From the NCBI GenBank assembly GCA_030522415.1, contig CM060121.1:5045976-5109975 (forward strand): a stretch of 64,000 bases of DNA, read 5' to 3'. This document shows, one piece after another, positions 32,883-44,727 of this stretch. The DNA is from Channallabes apus (Eukaryota > Chordata > Actinopteri > Siluriformes > Clariidae). Each line of letters opens with the position of its first letter. Positions within the stretch are counted from its first letter, which is position 1. The notes under the pieces are model-generated. The model saw nothing but the letters and a program-made list of their open reading frames with translations. It did no database searches and was not told where the DNA came from. The position numbers were made by a program, and so were the translations under genes.

Positions 32883-33864
32883 ACATCTCTTCTTATTTAA
32901 TACTGTATTGAATATGGTGAAAAAAATAAAATAGACATTGTGTACTGCATGTGTAATGGACTGGAAGAACTTTGATGGAGGTAAAGAGGAATGCTGTTGA
33001 AGAAAATGTTGTTTTGTCTTTAATAAATTTTGATACTTTAGTTTTATAAAAGTCGTACACCTTCACTCAGTTCTTCGTCTTCTCTCATCAGGATGAAGGT
33101 GTACAGTAATGATCAGCGTTATACATAGTACAAACCTGTTGGGTCATCAATTTGTTTAAATGATGTCAGAGTGTATTTAGGAAGAAATACGGTATGGTCT
33201 TCCTGGTGTACTATCAAAGAGTGTAATTTAGGGAAAACTGGAAACGTTTGCATCATTGACCCTTCTCATGCCGGAGGTCGTCCAAAAATGCTGCAGCACA
33301 CAGTCGGTCATGTGCAACTTCATCTGCAGCTGTCACCTACAAAACCTTTGAGACATCTCACACATGAGGTCTTATTCAACAGGTCAGAGAGCAGCAAAAT
33401 TGCATGTGCATTGTGTTACTATCATTCAAAAGCTCAAAGCAGATGATATACTGTAGAGAATGCGTCTGAAAGAAAACTGAGATCACGTCCAGTGTCACAT
33501 GTACAGTAATGCAATCAGTTACACATACATCAAGGTATGTAGTCTGTTTTTTAGTTCAGATTGCTTCATCATATCAAGAGTTAATACAGAATATTTGGTG
33601 CCTTTTTCCAGTGAATCATACTTTATATTTAAAACACTGTGTACATGTTAATATTGACTTCATACATTGGGGGAATTGAACTAAGTGTTACATACTCATA
33701 TTTATTACATATTTATTTGTTGAGCTTTGCTGCTGCCTTAAGAACCTCATACTATGAGAAAAAAGAAACAGAATGAACACACTGCAGGAAGCATTCTGTA
33801 TTAATATGTGAATTCCTCCTGGTTATTACATATTTAATAAAACTGAGGGATTTATATTAATTGC
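32883..33864. other. Non-coding stretch
   Basis: No gene accepted. A 91-codon frame at 33171-33446 reads SHAGGRPKMLQHTVGHV, faintly like a Tc1 DNA-binding linker, but nothing else supports it. Confidence 0.5.
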
Positions 33865-33965
33865 CCATGAACTCTGTCCTTGAATCATTTGTCATTGTAA
33901 AATGTATTGGCCCTGTAATGAATATATCTAATCCACTCCAGAACTCTTCTTGTAGATTGTTGGAT
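33865..33965 (-). pseudogene. VH relic (family II-like)
   Basis: CTCTGTCCTTGAATCATT (framework 3) and ATATCTAATCCACTCCAGAA with TTCTTGTAGATTGTTGGAT (framework 2) match the order in VH13 but are much shortened. The neighbouring hAT begins at 33996. Confidence 0.6.
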
Positions 33966-33995
33966 GCTCACTAATGAATGGAAGTGACTAGTCGC

Positions 33996-34605
33996 TAGAG
34001 GTGTCAAGTAACGAAGTACAAATACTTCGTTACCTTACTTAAGTAGAAATTTTGGGTATCTATACTTTACTGGAGTAATTATTTTTCAGCCGACTTTTTA
34101 CTTCTACTCCTTACATTTTTAAGCAATTATCTGTACTTTCTACTCCTTACATTTTAAAAACAGCCTCGTTACTCTATTTTTATGATCAGAACGCGCAAAC
34201 CCCTCCGGTCGCATGATAAGAACGCGCACAACGCCACCCCCCCTCGTCACATGATCAGAACGCGCACAACGCCCCCCCCCCTCGTCACATGATCAGAACG
34301 CGCACAACGCCCCCCCCCCTCGTCACATGATCAGAACGCGCACAACGCCCCCCCCCCTCGTCACATGATCAGAACGCGCACAACGCCCCCCCCGTTGCAT
34401 GATCAGAAAGCGAGACCTTAATGCTTTTTTCCCCCCTCACGTTACTTTTACTTTTATACTTTAAGTAGTTTTGAAACCAGTACTTTTAAACTTTTACTTA
34501 AGTATAAAGCTTGGGTTGATACTTCAACTTCTAAACAAGTATTTTTGAACCCTAGTATCTATACTTCTACTCAAGTAATGAATGTGAATACTTTTGACAC
34601 CACTG
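33996..34605. mobile_element. Non-autonomous hAT element with internal minisatellite
   Basis: Starts TAGAGGTGTCAAGTAAC and ends TTTTGACACCACTG, with perfect 8-bp duplication CTAGTCGC at 33988-33995 and 34606-34613. It has AAGTA-rich ends like the 4307 element. No ORF. Confidence 0.92.
34183..34410. repeat. ~41-bp minisatellite, about 5 units
   Basis: Unit: GATCAGAACGCGCACAACGC, then a C run, then CTCGTCACAT. The C run varies in length. Units are contiguous, so this is not a CRISPR array. Confidence 0.93.
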
Positions 34606-34752
34606 CTAGTCGCCATGCACATATGAACTTAGAAAAAAAAAAGAAAATAAGGTGATAAATCACACAATATATGCTACCTGGAAATAGATTTATTAAAACA
34701 ATTTAATAAAACACTTACAGCATAAGATGCCTTAAACAAGTGTCACTACAGG

Positions 34753-34791
34753 GGTTTTTGTACAGAGATGTTGTTGATCTGTCTCACTGTG
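34753..34791 (-). promoter_or_regulatory. RSS of VH12 (consensus)
   Basis: Minus strand: CACAGTG, 23-bp spacer, ACAAAAACC. This is the only perfect heptamer-nonamer pair in the window. Confidence 0.95.
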
Positions 34792-35237
34792 AGGTTGTTG
34801 AGCAGTAATACACAGCTGTGTCTTCAGTCTGCATGTTCTGTCCTCTTAATGTTACTGTGCTGCTGGACGTCTCTGTGGAAATCTTAAACCTGCTTTTAAG
34901 TTTGTCACTGTAGTTAGTGTCACCATCACTACATATACGTCCGATCCACTCCAGAGTTTTTCCTGCAGGTTGTCGTATCCAGTGTGTGCAGTAGCTGCTT
35001 TTTGAATATCCAGATATTTTACAGGTCAGACTCAGTGACTGGCCAGGGGTTACTACTGAGGAGACAGTTTGGATCAACTCAATACAGTGAACACCTGTTA
35101 AAGAAACCATATTTTTATGATGTAAAAACAAAGATCTATACAGTAAGTAATTAACTTTTTTATCATACATTAATTGTAAAACACTTACAGTGTATGGTTG
35201 CCAGCAACAGCAGCAGGAGTAGGGTTGTAGAGTTCAT
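34792..35237 (-). CDS. IGHV: VH12: immunoglobulin heavy-chain V segment (family III)
   Basis: Leader exon 35189-35237 (MNSTTLLLLLLLATIH, donor GTAAG) and V exon 34792-35094. The domain starts VHCIELIQTVSSVVTPGQ, with Cys in LSLTCKISG, Trp in WIRQPAGKTLEWIG and Cys in DTAVYYCST. Extra cysteines in CDR1 (SSYCTHW) and CDR2 (GRICSDG); a further Cys near the N-terminus (VHCIEL). Open frame, perfect RSS and octamer. It carries STT after the last Cys, where the others carry AR-like residues. Confidence 0.95.
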
Positions 35238-35302
35238 GGTGTGTGTTGAAGCAGAATAAGTAAATGCCTTAAACATTGCTTAAATATATAACAGGGAAGG
35301 AC

Positions 35303-35310
35303 ATTTGCAT
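35303..35310 (-). promoter_or_regulatory. Octamer of the VH12 promoter
   Basis: ATGCAAAT, about 65 bp upstream of the leader ATG. Confidence 0.85.
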
Positions 35311-35421
35311 AGAGACACTCCTTACATTAGGAAACACTGGATCCTTATAATAAAACTTCATCATCTCTCAAACAGTTCTAATGAGTTCATTTGTAAAATA
35401 TAGAAATGCAGGTATTTTAGG

Positions 35422-35425
<4 letters not shown>

Positions 35426-35485
<60 letters not shown>
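35426..35485. repeat. (AT)n microsatellite
   Basis: About 30 AT units ending at the Tc1 copy B. Confidence 0.95.
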
Positions 35486-35488
<3 letters not shown>

Positions 35489-37103
35489 TGGTGTGAAAAA
35501 CTATTTGCCCCCCTCCTGATTTCTTATTCTTTTGCATGTTTGTCACACAAAATGTTTCTGATCATCAAACACATTTAACTATTAGTCAAAGATAACACAA
35601 GTAAACACAAAATGCAGTTTTTAAATGAGGGGTTTTATTATTTAGGGAGAAAAAAAATCGAAACCTACATGGCCCTGTGTGAAAAAGTAATTGCCCCCTG
35701 AACCTAATAACTGGTTGGGCCACCCTTAGCAGCAATAACTGCAATCAAGCGTTTGCGATAACTTGCAACGAGTCTTTTACAGTGCTCTGGAGGAATTTTG
35801 GCCCACTCATCTTTGCAGAATTGTTGTAATTCAGCTTTATTTGAGGGATTTCTAGCATGAACCGCCTTTTTAAAGTCATGCCACAACATCTCAATAGGAT
35901 TCAGGTCAGGACTTTGACTAGGCCACTCCAAAGTCTTCATTTTGTTTTTCTTCAGCCATTCAGAGGTGGATTTGCTGGTGTGTTTTGGGTCATTGTCCTG
36001 CTGCAGCACCCAAGATCGCTTCAGCTTGAGTTGATGAACAGATGGCCGGACATTCTCCTTCAGGATTTTTTGGTAGACAGTAGAATTCATGGTTCCATCT
36101 ATCACAGCAAGCCTTCCAGGTCCTGAAGCAGCAAATCAACCCCAGACCATCACACTACCACCACCATATTTTACTGTTGGTATGATGTTCTTTTTCTGAA
36201 ATGCTGTGTTACTTTTACGCCAGATGTAACGGGACACGCACCTTCCAAAAAGTTCAACTTTTGTCTCGTCGGTCCACAAGGTATTTTCCCAAAAGTCTTG
36301 GCAATCATTGAGATGTTTTTTAGCAAAATTGAGACGAGCCTTAATGTTCTTTTTGCTTAAAAGTGGTTTGCGCCTTGGAAATCTGCCATGCAGGCCGTTT
36401 TTGCCCAGTCTCTTTCTTATGGTGGAGTCGTGAACACTGACCTTAATTGAGGCAAGTGAGGCCTGCAGTTCTTTAGATGTTGTCCTGGGGTCTTTTGTGG
36501 CCTCTCGGATGAGTTGTCTCTGCGCTCTTGGGGTAATTTTGGTCGGCCGGCCACTCCTGGGAAGGTTCACCACTGTTCCATGTTTTTGCCATTTGTGGAT
36601 AATGGCTCTCACTGTGGTTCGCTGGCGTCCCAAAGCTTTAGAAATGGCTTTATAACCTTTACCAGACTGATAGATCTCAATTACTTTTGTTCTCATTTGT
36701 TCCTGAATTTCTTTGGATCTTGGTATGATGTCTAGCTTTTGAGGTGCTTTTGGTCTACTTCTCTGTGTCAGGTAGCTCCTATTTAAGTGATTTCTTGATT
36801 GAAACAGGTGTGGCAGTAATCAGGCCTGGGGGTGACTACAGAAATTGAACTCAGGTGTGATAAACCACAGTTAAGTTATTTTTTAACAAGGGGGGCAATC
36901 ACTTTTTCACACAGGGCCATGTAGATTTGGAGTTTTTTTCTCCCTTAACAACGTAAACCTTCATTTAAAAACTGCATTTTATGTTCAATTATGTTATCTT
37001 TGACTAATAGTTAACGGTTTTTGATGAGCAGAAACATTTATTGTGACAAACATGCAAAAGAATAAGAAATCAGGAAGGGGGCAAATAGTTTTTCACACCA
37101 CTG
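35486..37103 (-). mobile_element. Tc1-like DNA transposon, copy B
   Basis: 1618 bp, both ends CAGTGGTGTGAAAAACTATT / complement, flanked by TA. About 210-bp inverted repeats, each with outer and inner GTGTGAAAAA motifs. Inserted in a TA microsatellite. Confidence 0.97.
35704..36726 (-). pseudogene. Tc1 transposase, copy B (two point lesions)
   Basis: Same 340-codon frame as copy C. The initiation codon at 36724-36726 is ATA instead of ATG, and a TGT codon at 36136-36138 is TGA, between VMVWG and FAASGPG. No frameshift. All three catalytic acidic residues remain (TDETKVELFG, QQDNDPKHT, SPDLNPIEM), and the residue after the first Asp is the usual Glu. It is therefore recently dead. Confidence 0.96.
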
Positions 37104-37576
37104 TATATATATATATATAGACGCCTCATCCCTTAGTTCATTTTCTCAAGGATTAATGAGGATTAATGCAGCGTCACACAGCCGTGATATATTATACTAT
37201 AACTGTATTATACCAAAGAATACCTGGTAGAAATACCCAAAATAAAATACCGCCGCTGTTTTAACAATTACAGGGACATCACAGCAGCAGCAGTTTTCAG
37301 AAATTCTTTCTGAGGTGAGGCTGTGTTGGGCCGGGTACATGAGGCATGTACGTGGGCATTGCCAAATCTCCAAAATCGTTGGGGCAATTTTTTAAGTAGA
37401 CGCTATCTTTAATAACTGATGGAGGTTTTGAGCTGTACACACATGCATTCTCGCCTAAACAACTCTTAAAACTACACTTTGTGACACAATAGTAATATTT
37501 TGAACATTTTGCAAGTTGTTTGGAGAAACCAGAGAATAAAGACTTAACCAGTTGTTTAGTTAAAGTGACCCAACCA
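37104..37576. other. Non-coding stretch
   Basis: A short TA run, then unassigned DNA. A 99-codon minus frame overlaps it but shows no family motif. Confidence 0.45.
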
Positions 37577-39383
37577 GGGCCCGGTTTCTTACGCACACTG
37601 TCCGCGCGCTAAGAAGACTCTTAAGATATATCTTACGTAAAGTGATTACTTTTCTAAGTGTGTTTCCCGAACTGTCCCTTAGGAGTCTTCTTAAGTCGCT
37701 GCCTCGTACATCCGTCGTTACGCGGCGCTGTCTACAGTGAAGGTACTGAATTAGCTGACATCGTTTGCTCAGGAATCGATTTTTCACTCCTTTTGCATGA
37801 GAGCAAAAGACGGCACTTTCTATGCAAATTAACCATTGCACTAAATTCTTCTAATAACGTTTATTTTGACATGGGTTAACTTATCAATAGCATGCCATAA
37901 TTGACAATTAAATCAATTAAATCACCAAACTGTCGCTAATATTTTCATGTAACCTGTAGTGGCGGTGAAACGAATCGGGTATACAATCATAGTTCATTGA
38001 CAACCAGCAGATAACACTCTTCACCAGCTTCAGAAACAATGTGAAGCATGTCAGTTGTTTGGGTTGTATAGTGCACTTATGGAATAAATACGATGAGATG
38101 ACAGAGTGGAGGTTTAATACCCCTATCTCACCTACGCGGTATCATGATTCAGCGCGAGTTTTGGTTCCGTGATTTCGTTTCCATCTTTCCATGCGAAAAA
38201 TTAAACATGTTTAACATGCAAAAGCTCACAGACCTTGCAGATCTTTGTGCAACGTCGGGCTGGCACTCGAGGTCGCTCATGATGCCTAATACCCCTATCT
38301 TACCTATGCGGTTTGACTCACGGTGAGATGCGATGTTAGGCACCGTGAGCTGCTGCTATTGCCTGCCGACGTTCCGCTAATGTTCTGTGAAGTTCTGCAA
38401 GGTCCGTAAGCTTCTGCGAGGACCGGCACATCTTTCACACAGAAAGATGGAAACGTAATCACGGCACCAAAACTCGTGCTGAATCATGATGAACCCTACT
38501 TACGGCCATCGCGCGAAACCGCGTAGGTGGGATAGGGGTATAGCACCATATCTTACAGCGAGTCAAAGCGCATAGGTGAGATAGGGGTATTAAGCATTAC
38601 AATCACTCAGAAAAATAATTGAAACTCCCAAGTTTTATTTTCTCATTTAAGTGAACTTAATTTCATCATAAAATAAAATGTGTCAAAAGAAAAGTTCATC
38701 CAGTCATGAATGATGGCTAAAGAGCAATGAAACATGTTTTAAACAAAAAGCAGCAAGGAGCTGGACATCGGGACGTAGAGCGTAAGTCCGACGCGTTGGC
38801 CTGGCAAGTGCAGGTCTGAGCAGGTCAAGAAGCTCCATAATCTGTTGCCTTGGAAAGCGAAACCTTTTTTTAAGTTGAGCCTAAAGGAAAAATTTACATG
38901 AACCACACGGCTCCGTGGACGGCGCTGTTTTAGTACAACAACATGCTGTGTTGCTGCCAAATTGTTCGCCAGCTGTTTAATATTAATTGTGATTGCCAAT
39001 TTTAATGCATTAGTCACATTATGAAATAGGCTAATTAAAAGTCACTCTATTAGTTGTAATATCAAATCAAATAAAATTCTTAAACAGGTCTACAGTATAT
39101 TCCATCATTAATACTTTAAGACTTTGATAACGTGCCATAATGTGTTTGCATACACCGCTGATTTATAAAGACTGCTGCTCAGTGGCGGCGACTAGCGTCT
39201 TGAGCTGAAACTACGCTAAGTATGAGTTAAGGTTGGTCCAGACCAATCTTACGAATGTGTGACTTAGCTAAGAGATACTTAGCGTATGAACGTTACGGGA
39301 AATGCTCCATAAAGTTAAGAGAGAGGTTAAGGTACAACTTAAGAACTACTTAGCGATAAGAAGCTTTTGAGAAACCGAGAGTG
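37577..39383. mobile_element. Harbinger-like non-autonomous element (approximate ends)
   Basis: Left end GGGCCCGGTTTCTTACGC and right end ...GAGAAACCGAGAGTG are inverted in part, with subterminal CTTAAG/TAAGA motifs at both sides. The GGGCCCGGTTTC terminus is familiar from fish Harbinger-type repeats. No transposase and no clear 3-bp duplication. A palindromic element is nested at 38115-38592. Confidence 0.45.
38115..38592. repeat. Nested inverted-repeat element
   Basis: Outer arms TAATACCCCTATCTCACCTA (38115) and its complement ending 38592. A second pair starts TAATACCCCTATCTTACCTA (38287), with a partner near 38518-38540. A further inverted block links 38141-38200 with 38438-38495. TTAA-like borders suggest a small DNA transposon. 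Confidence 0.75.
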
Positions 39384-40595
39384 TATTTTTTAAATTATTT
39401 TAATGTTCTATTCCGAAAGTCTATTTTTCCAGTTATTTCTATATTTAAAGTTTGATGTCTTTATATGTAACATTTTTTAAAATAATAACAAAAAACAGAT
39501 ACAAACTAAGTCTATATAACAGTTAATTCTTTGTACAAATAAAATTGTTAGCTAGTGAACTTGATCATCCGTCTAAACAACATTTGACCAATTTTTTAAA
39601 CTCATTATTGTACAGTAAATATCAATAGCTCTGGTTCTGATTTTTCATGTTTGTTGTATAAAGTACTGAGATGTGGAAATTACCTTCACTAGTATTTCTT
39701 TGATATGACATATGACTTTTTTATAACTTAAGCTCAAATCATATTTGAAAACTGCGTCGAATGAACAGGAAAAAATTGCATAGACGATGAGAGAGATTGA
39801 GTAATCTAATTGACCATTTGAATCATTCTAATCTAATGACCATTTCAGGATGCCCATTTACCCAAATGTTACTTTTTTTTATCATAAAGCTTTATGAGAA
39901 TTCCATAGGAATGTAGCTACTGTATGACCGCTGAGCCACTTGGCCCTGTATTTAGAATCAACTGCTGTTGCACATTTCTGATAAAAAGGCATGAATACAG
40001 CTGTGGAGAAGCTTAGTGACAGTAAAGAAGGAATAAAAAAAATTTACTTGGAATGTTATAAGAAGACAATTGCAGAAATCTTATTATTATCCAAGCGTTT
40101 TGTTACAGCATGTCATGAAGTGTTTTATTTCTCAACATTAACAATTGTATTTATTTGCATTTATTTATAGTAAGGTTTAATTTAGTGGAAGTAGAAGTAG
40201 AATAAGCCAAAAAAAAAGTATAAATAAAGAAGTCAACTGAGAAAGCTCAAAGTGTGAATGAGTCTCACAAGAATGCACTTTGTCGATTCATTTTTAACAA
40301 TTTATTTGTTGAACTCTGCTGCCTTCTTGACTTGTTCCAAGCATCAGACGTCAAATTATGAGAACAAAGTGTGTCCTAAATGAAGCACACTGCTGTGAAC
40401 ATGATGAACTATTCCCAAATCTATTAATTAATCTTTTATTTAGACCGATTATTAAATATTCTGTACAATGAAGTGATTAATAATGGTTTAAAATAAAAGG
40501 TCTTTGATAAATGCATTTTTGTAAAAATTGTGTGTTTAAAGTTTTGCCTGATGTCACTATTAGTAGCTTTGAGTGGATGCTTGAACATGGGTCAG
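39384..40595. other. Non-coding stretch with fragment of the foldback element
   Basis: At about 39595-39720 the text CAATAGCTCTGGTTCTGATT ... CATGTTTGTTGT is the reverse complement of 28690-28790, so a piece of the TA-flanked element family lies here. No gene. Confidence 0.65.
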
Positions 40596-40634
40596 AGTTT
40601 TTGTAAGGGGAATCCACTGTTCTGTGTCACTGTG
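40596..40634 (-). promoter_or_regulatory. RSS of VH13 (23-bp spacer)
   Basis: Minus strand: CACAGTG, 23-bp spacer, ACAAAAACT. Confidence 0.93.
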
Positions 40635-41045
40635 TCTCTCTTACACAATAATACACAGCTGTGTCTTCAGTTTGCAGATTCTGTCCTTGAATCGTTATTG
40701 TGTTAGTAGAAGTATCTCTGGAGATGCTGAACTTATTTTTCAGTTTGTCACTGTAAGCTGTACTCCCACCACTACTGATATATCCAATCCACTCCAGAGC
40801 TTTTCCTGCAGGTTGTCGAATCCAAAATGTAGTATAGCTTGTATATGAAACCTTGCAGGGGATGGAGAGACTCTGGCCTGGCTGGACTGTCATGGCAGCA
40901 GGCTGAGTCAGTTCCTCACCGTGCACATCTGTAGAGGAAATAATATGTGATATCTTACACAATAAAAATCATATCATATCATATAATATCTAAAGCACTC
41001 ACAGGAAGCAGCTGCCAGCAGGAGTAATAGAGCTGCAGAGAACAT
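40635..41045 (-). CDS. IGHV: VH13: immunoglobulin heavy-chain V segment (family II)
   Basis: Leader exon 41003-41045 (MFSAALLLLLAAAS, donor GTGAG) and V exon 40635-40928. DVHGEELTQPAAMTVQPG start, Cys in SLSIPCKVS, Trp in WIRQPAGKALEWIG, Cys in DTAVYYCVRE. No stop. CDR1 is short (YTSYTTFW) compared with VH17 (YSVTTYGTAW). No CDR cysteines. Perfect octamer and heptamer. Confidence 0.95.
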
Positions 41046-41135
41046 AGTGTGTGTTGTTTGTCTTCTCTGTTCTTCTAAGTTTAATAGAGTCCTTCACTTC
41101 AGATAAACTGGGTGATATCTAGCTCTGATGCTTGT

Positions 41136-41143
41136 ATTTGCAT
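41136..41143 (-). promoter_or_regulatory. Octamer of the VH13 promoter
   Basis: ATGCAAAT, about 90 bp upstream of the leader ATG. Confidence 0.85.
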
Positions 41144-41506
41144 ACCTGATGATGATGATGATGGGAGGAGTTAGTATTTAAAACATATTTAAAGTATGTA
41201 GTACAAGACATTTATTTTATGGAGGATGTGCAGCTTTTTATAAAGGAATGGAAAACAATTTTGCTTGACAAATGTTTCTTTTATATTAGGAACTCCACTA
41301 CCAAAATAACATATATGGACTAATATTTTTTTAAGTTATACTGTACTGTATATATTACCATGATGTTCAGGCTATTTTCAGGCAAAAAATATTGTTTTCC
41401 AGATTTCAATGGCCTCCACATGCATAGAGCATGATTGGAGCTTTTATTCTGCTGACGAACCAGCAACTACATTGTGTTACTGTATGCTATAGAAAGAATA
41501 ATGCAG

Positions 41507-41510
<4 letters not shown>

Positions 41511-41564
<54 letters not shown>
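41511..41564. repeat. (TG)n microsatellite
   Basis: About 27 TG units. Confidence 0.95.
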
Positions 41565-41569
<5 letters not shown>

Positions 41570-42176
41570 GTAAAATTGTGTTTTTAACCTGCTAAGTAAT
41601 TGTTTACATTAATTAATTAATTGCTCAGAACAAATATTTTGTTATTCGACTGTAAAACATTGTATATTGCTTTACTGTATACATCACATGCACTTGCTAG
41701 ATAGCAGCACTTTTTTATGCTTGCTAGTTATTATATACACTATGCATGAAACAGTGACCATGAAGAAGAATTCACCTTTGTAAATCACAATGATCCTGGA
41801 GACCTCAGCTTAGAAATGGATTTTATACTTTAATCTCTACTCCCAGTACTGGAACTGTGATATCAGATAATCCATTCCAGCACTTTTCCTGATGTACGTC
41901 AATATGGCATACACCTTTATCAGAGGAGCTTGTGCATGAGGAGTTAGTGATTTTACAACAGTGACTTTTGTGTAAATCCCAGGAGAACATGCTCTCAGTT
42001 TTATTACTCTCTCTCTCAGTCTTTTAATCTCAACATTGCAATAAAAAGTGTGAATAGAGAAAGAGCGCCCCTCACAGGGCTTGAAGCTCATAGCAAATGA
42101 TGTGGGTGCAGATAAAAGTGATAAAAAGTACAAGGCTAAAGGTCACAATCTGACTGTTGGTGTAAGTGAATGAGCG

Positions 42177-42178
<2 letters not shown>
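41565..42178. other. Non-coding VH-type flank with relic
   Basis: About 41868-41900 (ATAATCCATTCCAGCACTTT) resembles a minus-strand framework 2 relic. About 41960-42075 matches flanks at 23500-23610 and 32130-32630. No intact segment. Confidence 0.5.

Positions 42179-42247
<69 letters not shown>
42179..42247. repeat. (CA)n microsatellite
   Basis: About 34 CA units. Confidence 0.95.
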
Positions 42248-42249
<2 letters not shown>

Positions 42250-42318
42250 TTACAGCCCCCTTCCTCTAAGGTTCCCAAACAAACACACATACTCTCTGCC
42301 TTACACAGACAAACATTA

Positions 42319-42459
42319 CATTTTACATTTACATTTAGGCATTTGGCAGACGCTCTTATCCAGAGCGACTTACATTTTTATGCCATTTATACATCTGAGC
42401 AGTTGAGGGTTAAGGGCCTTGCTCAAGGGCCCAACAGTGGCAACTTGGTGGTTGTGGGG
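42319..42459 (-). mobile_element. tRNA-derived SINE (second type), interrupted
   Basis: Same family as 14188-14374. It stops in GGTTGTGGGG, where the tRNA-like head should follow, because the retroviral LTR begins at 42460. The missing head was not found beyond the provirus. Confidence 0.8.
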
Positions 42460-44191
42460 TGTCGTGGCAAATTTGTTGTGAACTATGTAAATTTTCCAAA
42501 CAAAATCAATAACTACTCAAGTACTGAAATAGCAAAAGAGTTTATTGCAACCAAAAGTAAATGGACGGCACTGACCTAGCCAGACAAAAGACGAACAGAT
42601 AAAAACTGCAAGATTTCTCTCCTTTCCTCTCTCACTTCCCTAATTTTACAGGGTTTATATACCTTCACTCAACAATTACATCATTGTTTGCTCCTTCTTA
42701 AGTCAAGAAACCTTTTTAATATTCATGAGATGTGAGCTAATTCTACTTAGATTAGATTGATGTGGCACCTCCCAATTGCATACTTTTTCCTCTCATCTCA
42801 TATTTATTCATGTCTGGGCAGGCCTAAGACGTTAGACGGTCTTACGTTCTCCTTTTTTGGAGAAAGTTTGGTTTATTCCTTTTTTTCTTGACCAGACCAT
42901 TGACCACCGCTGGTAACTTGGGTTTTTGTGGAAGCCGCAATCTTTCAAAATCTTCCTCATCAAGATGTGTAAGTATTATATTTTGGTTGTTTTTATCATA
43001 GTTAATTTTATCTAATTTGTCTTTAACTGTCCATTATGTATTTACTTGTATAGAGATTATTTATCTATTAGTACTTTAATATATTCTGGTTATTCATTTT
43101 GATTATACATTAAATCTCTTTATATAACTAAATGATTATTTTAATGATTTTGAACATATATATCAATTAGTATATTTTTGTTTAATTTACTTAATTATTA
43201 TAGGATAGATATTAAGATTAAAGATTAATTAAATCAGCTTAAATCAGTTCATTGATTAGGTTTGTTAATATTTTTCATTTACCTACAGTACTACTATTGC
43301 TATACTATGGTTAGTTTAAGACAATCACATTAATCAGATTATTGGTATGATTATTTATATTGCTAGTTCTTAGATCCTATACTACTAAAATCAATAATGT
43401 AAATAATGTAATGTTTCTTTTAATATGTGCAGAGTGCATTTTTCCCCAGATTTACTAAACCCATGTTTACTAAATTCTCTTTAATTTTGTTTAATTCTAG
43501 CTCGCAGGCAGCGTTCTTCTCGCTCATCCTCTCATCTGAGATTCCTTCTGGGGGCAGGTGGTTACGCCTCCCCTTACCCAAACCGAACCACCACAATTTG
43601 CATCTGGTTAGAACTCTGAGGGGCCTACCTCTGAGGATGATATTGCTGAAAATTACTGATTAATTAGATTTTTTCTTTATAACAAATATGATTTATGCTG
43701 TTTTTCTGCTTCTTAAAAGCAGAAGTCTGGCTTTTTTTCACTTTGTGTCCCAATTAAAGCAGAATCGAAAGTTTATTTTTATAATTTTTATCAATGCTTG
43801 CATTTTCTGTATTTTTTCCTCCAATAAAGTTCCTTAATTTCTTGCACTCTGTGTGTACGGGTTGTTCTTGGGTCACACTTTGCATACTTTTTTCTTTAAT
43901 TATCATTAAAACATTATCATTAACCATGTAGATATTACGAGTAGATATTATTAGTACATAATAATAAAATGTTAGTAAATATTATTGATATTATTGTTTT
44001 TTCTTTAGTTTTCTTGTCTGTTACCTATCCCTTGCCTCCTGCCTGCGTGTTTTCTCACTTCCTCAATTTGTCGTGCAGGCGCCTTTTCTGTTTTTGTAGC
44101 GAGTTGGATCAAGGCCTCTTAGACAGAGGCCTTCTGGGTATTTGGTACCTTACACTTGAGTACAATTATAATTCAATAAAATTTTTCCACA
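42460..44191 (-). mobile_element. Candidate 3' LTR of the endogenous retrovirus
   Basis: Read on the minus strand it begins TGTGGAAAAATTTTATTG directly after the polypurine tract AGGGGGGAC (44192-44200). It has a TATATAA box at 42655-42661 and an AATAAA signal at 42541-42546, and ends CCACGACA at 42460. TATA, then poly(A) signal about 110 bp on, then a CA end is the order expected of U3-R-U5. At 1.7 kb it is long, and no second copy was found at the other end, so the outer boundary could be wrong. Confidence 0.55.
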
Positions 44192-44727
44192 GTCCCCCCT
44201 GAAAGCCATAAATATGGCTTTACTCAAATTTCCACAGTCCCGCTTATCTTACGCTTAAGGAGGAGCAAGTACGGATTATACACACATTTGTGAACAGTCA
44301 TACTGTATAAACATTAAATGACATATTTCTTGAACCTTTTAACAATTGCTATTTTCTATCCCTTTCTCGGATTGACCTTGTGGTCACTACCTTGTAATCA
44401 GGAGAGATTATAGCTAATCTTAGGTTCTCTGCTCAGGGGTAGGCAAAAAACCCTCATGGTCAAGATTTGAGGGAAAATTCCTACCCTGCCAGTGTTTTAT
44501 CACTCGACAATGCATTAGCATCTGGTCAGAGGACTCGACAGCAATAAGGCAGTAATGATCTATGTAACATAAAAATGAACACAAAATCATAAACAAACCA
44601 TTAAGACAAAAATCAAAAACATAACTATAAATTGAAATCATTAATACAATATATCAAACTTAATTAAAGTATTAACATAGAAATTACAATGAATCACATT
44701 TTTTCTATTTGTTTATGGACCAGGAGT

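Noticed and set aside
33171..33446. 91-codon ORF with a GRPK motif
   Set aside because: A faint resemblance to a Tc1 linker, but no neighbouring helix-turn-helix or catalytic motif and no transposon ends.
34183..34410. Regular repeats that might look like a CRISPR array
   Set aside because: Units are contiguous without unique spacers and lie inside a eukaryotic hAT element.
43427..43900. Plus-strand ORF followed by AATAAA, suggesting a host gene or plus-strand LTR
   Set aside because: No protein motif or splice support; it lies in the candidate minus-strand LTR, whose TATA, poly(A) and CA-end order is more convincing.
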